A stretch of DNA of 64,000 nt from Leptospira stimsonii (GTDB lineage: Bacteria > Spirochaetota > Leptospiria > Leptospirales > Leptospiraceae): positions 62,001 through 126,000 of the forward strand of contig NZ_QHCS01000004.1 of the NCBI RefSeq assembly GCF_003545875.1, given 5' to 3'. Both the position numbers and the translations under genes were made by a program. Of the stretch, positions 56,741 through 64,000 are shown piece by piece. Every line of letters begins with the position of its first letter. The stretch's first letter is position 1. Under the pieces are notes generated by a model that was not told the DNA's origin, made no database searches, and saw only the letters and a program-made list of their open reading frames with translations.

Positions 56741-59700
56741 ATGAAAAGAGTAGTATGCCTATTTGTGTTTTTTTTCCTCTTTTGTTTCGGTTGTTTGAAA
56801 ACCGGTCATTCCGGAATAGGAAACACGATTCCGTTTATGATCATCGATATGGAAGGAACTGCGAGGATCAAAGGGACATTTTTGGATGTAAACGGAGACG
56901 GTATCACGGACGGAATCGATACCAACAAAAACGATGTCATTGATATGCTCGTATCGGATACGGACCGGGACGGAATCTTAGATTCCATCGACACCGACGG
57001 GGACGGCATAACGAACTATTATCTATGCCATCAGATGTCTCACTATTCTTCTCGAACGGGAAAGGATTGCTCCGGAAATCCTCTCGCGTTTATCGATCTC
57101 GAAGGAGATGGAATTGCTGACGGATTTGATATTGATGACGACCGCTCTATCAACGATCCGATCCTTAAAAGAATTCAGGAAGATTTAGATCAGCCTTCCA
57201 TTTCCATCTCTTCGAACAATCTTCCTGGAATTTACGGGAACACTCAAAAAGTGAGGCTGACTTGTTCGGATAACGTCGGTCCGGGTTCGATCGTTTATAC
57301 CCTTGACGGCAGTGTTCCTAGTTTTTCTCCCTTCCAAGGGATTTATTCCAATGCTCCGAACGTAAATTTCAGCGTCGGATCGGACACCATCGGCGGAGAT
57401 TACCGAGTAAAATACCTTTGCCGTGATTTGGCCGGGAACGTGAGTCCAATTCAGGAGGCTTTGTATCAAATCGATACGACTCTTCCCGTGATTGTCGCTA
57501 ATACAACGTCCAATTTTATCAGCAATCAGCCGGGCGCGATCGGTAGGTCGGATATCACCTGGTCATCCAATGTTTCGGTTGCTTTTACGATTCGCTTCGG
57601 CGCGTCCGATTGCGGTTCCGGAACGGAACTTGCCAGGGGCTTTTTATCTTCAGGAACAAATTCGATTTATTCAGTCACGGCCGGAGGAAATTTTTCGGGG
57701 GAAGGAACGAAACACTTTACGATTTTCGGATATGTCGATTTGGATGGAGACGGGATTTGTACACCCGGATTGGATCGAATCGGGTCGAGTTCGATTTCCA
57801 TCCAAAGGGACGATACTCCTCCGTCTATCTCCGCAAGTCCGGATGAAGGGAATTTCGGGACGATCACGAATGTTTCCCTTACTTGCTCGGACTCGGGAAG
57901 CGGTTGCGATCAGACGGTCGTAAATTCTTTGGTCAATGGAACTCCTGCGAATCCAACGATCGATGCTCTCTCCGGTACGATTGGTACGGGAAGCAGTTAT
58001 TCCGGAACGGCGATTTCGACCGTAGACAATGCGACCACGTTTATAAAGTTTATCGCAAGAGACAAAGCGGGGAATGTTTCCTCAGTGATTCAAAAGCGAT
58101 ATACCGTAGACTTGGCTACTCCGAACGTAACTATCAATTCTAATATTCGTTATGTTTCCGCTGGGAACGGTTCGATCTCTTGGCAATCTGATAGAACGGG
58201 AAACTACCAAGTGACTTTGGGCGGATCCAGTTGTGCGACTGCAACCACAGTGCTTGCTTCCGGTTCCGTTTCTTCCGGAGGTCCGAATACCGTGACCGCG
58301 ATCGATAATGCAAGGCTGAGTATCGGAGACAATACGATTCGTATCTGCGTAGCGAGTGCGATCAACGTCGGGAACACAACCGTTACCATTACAAAGGATC
58401 AGTCGGCTCCGACGGCTTCCATTACTTCGCCGACCACCACTGGACCGTTTCCGATCGGAACGAGCTTTATCGCTTCGTGCACGGATGCAGGAAACGCCGG
58501 TTGCGATAAAATCGCATATACGTTAGACGGAACAGCGCCGAGTTTTAATTCTTCTTTTGGTATATCGAACGGAAATCTTTATTCCGGTTCGGTGAGTCTT
58601 TCGTCTGCGGGTCAGATTTCAATCAAGGTGATCGCCATCGATAAAGCAGGAAACATTTCTCCGATTGCAAGTCAGATTGTGAATATCGGTCCTCCTCCGA
58701 GCCCGAAAGGGATTCTCATTGGTGCAGGGAACACGAAACTGGTAGTTTCATTCATTCCGGTTTCCGGTGCGACGAGTTATAAAGTTTACTTTGCGAATTC
58801 GAGTGGAGTCACAACTTCTGCGAGTTCAGTGACCGGAACTACAACTCCGATTACTATTTCTGGTTTGACGAACGGGACCTCGAAGTTCGTCGCGATGACC
58901 GCGATTCACAACGGAGGGGAGAGTCCCTTGAGTGTGGAAAGAAGCGGAACTCCTACGACTTCGATCCCGGGCGCGACGACTGCGGTTCATAAGGATATCT
59001 CCGGTGCGGTAGGTCAAGGAACCGACTCCGGAAAATTTCCGTCCGCCGCGATCGATCCAATCAATAAGAAATTGCTCGTCGTGACTCAAAACGGAAGCAA
59101 CGGAGATAAACCTTCTTTGTTTCGTTGCGACTTAAACGGGAATTCTTGCCAACACTTTGATATTTCTTCCGGTCAAGGCAACAATTCGGGAAAAAATCCT
59201 TCGATTGTGGTGGATGAAATCGGAGGAAAGATCTTGGTTGCAACGGAGAATGGGGCGAATTCTTCTAAGCCTTCCCTGTTTCGTTGTGACCTGGGCGGAA
59301 GTAACTGTGGTCATTTTGATATTTCAGCGGGTCAAGGTTCCGGATCCGGAACGAATCCGAAGATTCTAATCGATCAGCTGAATCGAAAACTCTTAGTGGT
59401 TACGAACAACCTTGCGAACGGAATCCGGCCTTCTTTGTTTCGGTGTGACATCGATGGAACGAATTGTATTCACAAGGATATTTCCTCGGGGCAAGGAGTT
59501 CAGTCTGGGTTTACGCCGATCGCGGATCTGGATTATACCAATCAAAAAATCTTGGTGATCACACGGAATCAAGGAAATTCCAATAAGCCTTCCTTGTTTC
59601 GTTGTGATTTGGATGGAACGAATTGTACTCACACCGATTACTCGACGGGAAGGTCGTTTTTTGCAAATATACTACCCGCGATTGTGCTCGACCGACTGAA

Positions 59701-60091
59701 CGGAAAGCTACTGATGTCGACCTACGGAATGAATAATAATACCAATGAGATCGATTTCTTTCGGAGTAATTTGGACGGTACTTCGAATACTCAATCCATT
59801 ATTACAAATTTGAATTCTGCATCCTCGGTAGGAGATGTAAAGCTTTCGATGAGTTTAGATTTTGTAAATTCGAAGCTGATTTTGGTCTATGGTGGAAATG
59901 GTATGCAGAATCAAGTGATTCGGACAAGTCTCACCGGAACTTCTCCTGTTTATAATATAAACCAGTCAGCCGATCAGGGGTTTAATTCCGGGTTTAACGC
60001 TTTTGGGGTCGTTGATTTTGTAAACGGAAAATACCTCATTCTCAACTATAACGGTTCGCATGGAGGGAAACTGAGTTTGTTTGTTCTTTAG
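56741..60091 (+). CDS. large surface lipoprotein with calcium-loop repeats and C-terminal propeller
   Basis: The supported start is ATG 56741 (signal MKRVVCLFVFFFLFCFGCLK, lipobox before Cys), giving 1116 residues; the frame is open 31 codons further up without support. Residues about 35-120 have DxDxDG-type loops as in thrombospondin type 3 or calcium-binding repeats (NGDGITDGIDTNKNDVID, TDRDGILDSIDTDGDGIT, DLEGDGIADGFDID). About 130-650 are Ig/FN3-like modules, including chitobiase-like segments (GSIVYTLDGSVPSFSPFQG, KIAYTLDGTAPSFNSSFG). The last about 370 residues contain seven roughly 52-residue repeats with the core KPSLFRCDLxGTNCxHxDIS, likely a seven-bladed beta propeller. Surface display is inferred. 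Confidence 0.8.
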   Translation: MKRVVCLFVFFFLFCFGCLKTGHSGIGNTIPFMIIDMEGTARIKGTFLDVNGDGITDGIDTNKNDVIDMLVSDTDRDGILDSIDTDGDGITNYYLCHQMSHYSSRTGKDCSGNPLAFIDLEGDGIADGFDIDDDRSINDPILKRIQEDLDQPSISISSNNLPGIYGNTQKVRLTCSDNVGPGSIVYTLDGSVPSFSPFQGIYSNAPNVNFSVGSDTIGGDYRVKYLCRDLAGNVSPIQEALYQIDTTLPVIVANTTSNFISNQPGAIGRSDITWSSNVSVAFTIRFGASDCGSGTELARGFLSSGTNSIYSVTAGGNFSGEGTKHFTIFGYVDLDGDGICTPGLDRIGSSSISIQRDDTPPSISASPDEGNFGTITNVSLTCSDSGSGCDQTVVNSLVNGTPANPTIDALSGTIGTGSSYSGTAISTVDNATTFIKFIARDKAGNVSSVIQKRYTVDLATPNVTINSNIRYVSAGNGSISWQSDRTGNYQVTLGGSSCATATTVLASGSVSSGGPNTVTAIDNARLSIGDNTIRICVASAINVGNTTVTITKDQSAPTASITSPTTTGPFPIGTSFIASCTDAGNAGCDKIAYTLDGTAPSFNSSFGISNGNLYSGSVSLSSAGQISIKVIAIDKAGNISPIASQIVNIGPPPSPKGILIGAGNTKLVVSFIPVSGATSYKVYFANSSGVTTSASSVTGTTTPITISGLTNGTSKFVAMTAIHNGGESPLSVERSGTPTTSIPGATTAVHKDISGAVGQGTDSGKFPSAAIDPINKKLLVVTQNGSNGDKPSLFRCDLNGNSCQHFDISSGQGNNSGKNPSIVVDEIGGKILVATENGANSSKPSLFRCDLGGSNCGHFDISAGQGSGSGTNPKILIDQLNRKLLVVTNNLANGIRPSLFRCDIDGTNCIHKDISSGQGVQSGFTPIADLDYTNQKILVITRNQGNSNKPSLFRCDLDGTNCTHTDYSTGRSFFANILPAIVLDRLNGKLLMSTYGMNNNTNEIDFFRSNLDGTSNTQSIITNLNSASSVGDVKLSMSLDFVNSKLILVYGGNGMQNQVIRTSLTGTSPVYNINQSADQGFNSGFNAFGVVDFVNGKYLILNYNGSHGGKLSLFVL

Positions 60092-60141
60092 AAAGTTTAA
60101 TGAATATTTTTTTTCAGTATATTATGAAAACGTAAAGATTA

Positions 60142-60177
60142 CTAAAACAAGAGTCAATCGAATGACTCTTGTTTTAG
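60142..60177 (+). terminator. strong inverted-repeat terminator
   Basis: A perfect 15-base inverted repeat (CTAAAACAAGAGTCA and TGACTCTTGTTTTAG) with an ATCGAA loop, 50 bases after the surface lipoprotein gene. The T run is inside the right arm, so it can work on either strand. Confidence 0.75.
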
Positions 60178-60264
60178 GAGAAGAAACATCTCAAAGGGAA
60201 GAAAATTGCTTTATTGAGATCGGAGGCTTTTCCCTGACCTGTAGTTCCTACGATTCTTCCGTGA

Positions 60265-60450
60265 AAAGTCGCGCGCCCCACCCTGATTGGGTGGAGGAGG
60301 AGAGGTGGCGGGAAAAAGTCGGGAGACTTTCCTATATCACAAAAACTGAATTCTATCAAGGGCAAAATCGCGCGGTGGCGTTGTCGGAACTCCGACAGCG
60401 CTTCAGTCTAATTTTTGTAAGAGCTCCTACAGCAAGTCGATCTTTAGAAA
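60265..60450. repeat. probable dispersed leptospiral intergenic repeat
   Basis: This stretch includes CCACCC/GGGTGG hairpin (60278-60294), GGTGGCGGGAAAAAGTCGGG, a perfect TGTCGGAACTCCGACA palindrome (60382-60397) and a GTAAGAGCTCCTAC element. Its conceptual translation (RAPHPDWVEEERWREKVGRL, LSELRQRFSLIFVRAPTASR) resembles short proteins widely annotated in leptospiral genomes, which I take to be repeat-derived. I therefore treat the open frame 60081-60467 as a repeat, not a gene. The repeat identity is a recollection, not a search result. Confidence 0.55.
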
Positions 60451-60453
60451 CTC

Positions 60454-61599
60454 CTACAAAGCGTTGATCAGAGTGATTACTTCGTTGAAATACGTATTCC
60501 TCGCAGTATTATTCACGTGGTTCCGAAACGAAAGCTGAGCGTGATCAAAGTCTTTTGAGATCTGACGTCCACCCGGAAGTTTTGTGGACATCTTTCCACT
60601 TGACGTAGTTACGATCCCATCGCTCTTATTCGCAAAACTCGGACTTCCGTTGCTTAAAAAAGTGCATCCGATCGTATAGATAGAATCGGAGCCTGCATGA
60701 CCGTTACAAACACTCATTGCTCCGAAATACGCCGTTACCCTTCCATCTTTGGAAGAGTCGGAGAGCAATCTTTCCAAATAGAGATTGAACGCTCCGTCGA
60801 CGTACTCGCTTGGAATTGGAACCGCGTAACTCGTTCCAAATGCGTTCGTATAGGCCAGATCCTTTCCTCCTTGCGTCCCTGTCATAAAGCCGATCAGATC
60901 ACCTAACGTTCCGAAGTTGCCCTGATAACTGGAAGAAGCAAAGGGGGAGCCTAAATAAGGTGTTCCAAGGGAAACAACAAAATCAATCACATCCTTGGTA
61001 TTGTTCTGATGATAAAGCGCGGAGCGGCTTACAAGTCCGCCCATAGAATGTGCGAGAAGAATCACTTTGTCTTCCGGAGAAAATACGGAGTTTAACTTAT
61101 CGATAAACCTTCTTCCGTTGTTCTCAACAAAATCGGAAGTTCTATAAGTAAACGTGTAGAGTTCGTAATTACTCTGCACTTGGGAAAGATTTTGGGAGTA
61201 CATTTCCAAAACTTCGTCCCAGGTTCCCCTAAGATTGGAAACCTTCGTGAACTTGTCTGTTGGCGGATCGGAATTCTTCTCTTTAAAGTCCCAACCATGA
61301 ACCAGAACGATCTTCGGTTTTGCCTCTTTCAGATCCGGAGTCGCGACCGCAAACTGATCTGCGGAGATTTGAGATTTTAGCAAAACCGGCGCCAAAGGGA
61401 TGAATTTATAAAGCTCGTGATTTGTCTCCGACCAAAAAACGAAAGTAAGGGTGCCGAGAATTTCCTCCGCTAAACTCTTCTTTTTCGCAAGATTGAGTTT
61501 TTCCTTAAGTTTCTCCAGGGATAGATCGGCGCAGGAAGTAACAAAGCCTAACGCAAAAAGAAAGGTGACGATTTGAAAATTTCTACGATATGATTTCAT
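60454..61599 (-). CDS. lipase-like lipoprotein, alpha/beta hydrolase fold
   Basis: A 381-residue protein begun at ATG 61599. The signal (NFQIVTFLFALGFVTSC) ends with Cys, then ADLSLEKLKEK, a likely lipobox. The hydrolase part has IVLVHGWDFKEKN, the nucleophile elbow LLAHSMGGLVSRSAL (Ser) and VVSLGTPYLGSPFASS, as in PGAP1/triacylglycerol-lipase-like proteins. A late segment KDFDHAQLSFRNHV offers the catalytic His. It could act on host or envelope lipids, but the substrate is unknown. It is a single gene; the repeat region follows. Confidence 0.82.
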   Translation of the reverse strand: MKSYRRNFQIVTFLFALGFVTSCADLSLEKLKEKLNLAKKKSLAEEILGTLTFVFWSETNHELYKFIPLAPVLLKSQISADQFAVATPDLKEAKPKIVLVHGWDFKEKNSDPPTDKFTKVSNLRGTWDEVLEMYSQNLSQVQSNYELYTFTYRTSDFVENNGRRFIDKLNSVFSPEDKVILLAHSMGGLVSRSALYHQNNTKDVIDFVVSLGTPYLGSPFASSSYQGNFGTLGDLIGFMTGTQGGKDLAYTNAFGTSYAVPIPSEYVDGAFNLYLERLLSDSSKDGRVTAYFGAMSVCNGHAGSDSIYTIGCTFLSNGSPSFANKSDGIVTTSSGKMSTKLPGGRQISKDFDHAQLSFRNHVNNTARNTYFNEVITLINAL

Positions 61600-61724
61600 T
61601 GGTCTCCATTGAGAATGGAAAAATAAAAAATGCAACAGTTAAATCGGTCGAAAGTTTTACAAAATAGAATTAGAATCTCCTAAAGGAGTTTCGATTCTGA
61701 AATCCGAATCAAGAGACGGGAATG

Positions 61725-62476
61725 TCAGGGTAATTTGCGATTTACGAGTCTGTCTAAAACGACTCCGGTTGCAACGGTAACGTTTAAGGAAGAAAGGTTT
61801 CCGTGTATCGGGATTCTCAGGACAAAATCCGATTTTTCCATAAGAATCCGTTTCACTCCTTCGCCCTCGTTTCCCATCAAGACGGCGAGTTCGTTCAGGT
61901 CGGGAAGTTTGGACCAGTCTTCCGTTCCACGATCGCTCGTCGAAACGATCCAGTATCCGTTTTCCTTTAGAAGTTCTAAGGTGTTTGCGAGATTCTTAAC
62001 CGTGAAAATTTTTAAAAAGGAAAGGGCGCCCGAAGAAACTTTCTCCACTACCGGAGTGATTCCCGCAGATTCTCGATCGGGAAGAATGATGTTCTGAAGC
62101 CCGAAACATTCGGCCGTTCTCAAAATATTTCCTAAATTGCCTGGATCTTGAATTCGATCCAAGATTAGAAAGGCTCCCGGTTTGGAAGGAAGAATCGCCT
62201 CTAAATCCTTTTGATCCAAGGTAGATTCTTTACTCGAAACCTTAACTGCTACCAAACCCTGGTGATTTCTCCCCGGAACAAGAGCGTCTAACTTAGAAAC
62301 GGAAACCTTATGCACCTTCACATAGGATGGAAGTTTCTTAAGAATCTTATCCACGATCTCGGAGCCCGGATTCTCCTTAACAAACAACTCGGTAAAAGGA
62401 AAAGAATGTTCTCTTCCTTGATGAGCCTCCGTCAGTTCGATCAGAGTTCTCTTTCCGAATATGTATTCTTGTCTGG

Positions 62477-62480
<4 letters not shown>
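61725..62480 (-). CDS. TrmH/SpoU-family RNA 2'-O-methyltransferase with a non-standard start
   Basis: The C-terminal SPOUT domain is clear: FLILDRIQDPGNLGNILRTA, the motif 2-3 region LAVLMGNEGEGVKRIL, and SLNVTVATGVVLDRLVNR. The family methylates a ribose 2'-OH of tRNA or rRNA (TrmH or RlmB type). The N-terminal substrate-binding domain continues upstream of the first possible TTG (62387): RQEYIFGKRTLIELTEAH reads openly up to the cysS stop. The best-supported start is ATA 62480, overlapping the cysS TAG (ATAG) and preceded by GGAGGAG; CTG 62492 is an alternative. From ATA the protein has 251 residues. Starting at TTG would remove about 31 residues of a conserved domain. Confidence 0.85.
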
Positions 62481-63888
<1,408 letters not shown>

Positions 63889-63892
<4 letters not shown>

Positions 63893-64000
63893 TCAGGAAA
63901 GAAGATTTCCCTCACAAATTCTAGATTGGCGCCGTTTTGTTTTTCTCCCTTGAGACCCGCCTCGTTTCCTTCGGTAGGATAGACCTGCATTCTTTTGTCG
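63889..64000 (-). CDS. C-terminal end of an unidentified gene
   Basis: On the minus strand the last 37 codons of a frame are open (DKRMQVYPTEGNEAGLKGEK and on to LEFVREIFFPE) to a TGA that overlaps the cysS ATG. The overlap supports a real gene entering from the right edge. I do not recognise the family from this tail. Confidence 0.6.

Noticed and set aside
60081..60467. 128-codon open frame overlapping the end of the surface lipoprotein gene
   Set aside because: It crosses a terminator and a repeat with hairpins, has no ribosome binding site, and reads like repeat-derived peptide; treated as a repeat.

Overview
The window looks like chromosomal DNA of a spirochaete of the genus Leptospira, probably of the pathogen-related clade. 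The evidence is protein-level resemblance rather than a search. A 244-residue lipoprotein resembling the leptospiral inner-membrane lipoprotein LipL31 sits directly before uppP and a large LptD-type barrel. There are many PAS-linked HWE/HisKA_2-type histidine kinases, several leptospira-style surface lipoproteins, and dispersed GGGAACTCCC palindromes in intergenic DNA. The species cannot be fixed from sequence reading alone. I saw no rRNA, tRNA, CRISPR array, transposase or phage gene.

Layout. Bases 1-5733 (+): end of an unknown gene, a secreted FKBP isomerase, a PAS sensor kinase, a PAS-SpoIIE phosphatase, and then a translationally coupled pgsB-pgsC-pgsW-like set for poly-gamma-glutamate-type polymer synthesis. 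Bases 5738-8276 (-): alpha/beta hydrolase, small unknown protein and DUF445 membrane protein, as an operon. Bases 8518-18500: a signalling block with three PAS kinases (one a 1022-residue hybrid), a lone cyclic-nucleotide-binding protein, a lipoprotein-like hydrolase and an ABC-F ATPase. Bases 18534-27030 (-): a surface beta-helix lipoprotein, and a three-gene operon of class III adenylate cyclase, FecR/FN3-like protein and FN3/IPT membrane protein. Bases 27223-33471: cyclophilin, a gene-poor stretch, a kinase next to a receiver-kinase, a three-gene copper-handling group led by a 13-Cys Csp1-like protein (-), and a receiver-GGDEF diguanylate cyclase.

Bases 33473-41604 hold mostly single metabolic genes: glycerate kinase, epoxide-hydrolase-like protein, fatty acid hydroxylase with a membrane AraC regulator, DUF302, methyltransferase, a Cys-rich peptide and exonuclease III. 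Bases 41705-56023 (+) are a long housekeeping and envelope run: hisD, panC, mfd, LipL31-like, uppP, lptD, a polyprenyl sugar transferase, gatC, gatA and hisF, many with 4-base overlaps. Bases 56741-60091 encode a large surface lipoprotein with calcium-loop repeats and a probable seven-bladed C-terminal propeller. It is followed by a dispersed repeat, a lipase-like lipoprotein (-), and a cysS-trmH pair (-) in which trmH seems to lack any standard start codon.

The genes read as three themes: heavy sensory investment (six kinases, one adenylate cyclase, one diguanylate cyclase, one SpoIIE phosphatase, with receivers only as fused domains); cell-envelope construction; and conserved housekeeping operons. 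Several starts were moved from the longest reading frame to positions supported by ribosome binding sites, stop overlaps or signal peptides, as stated per gene.
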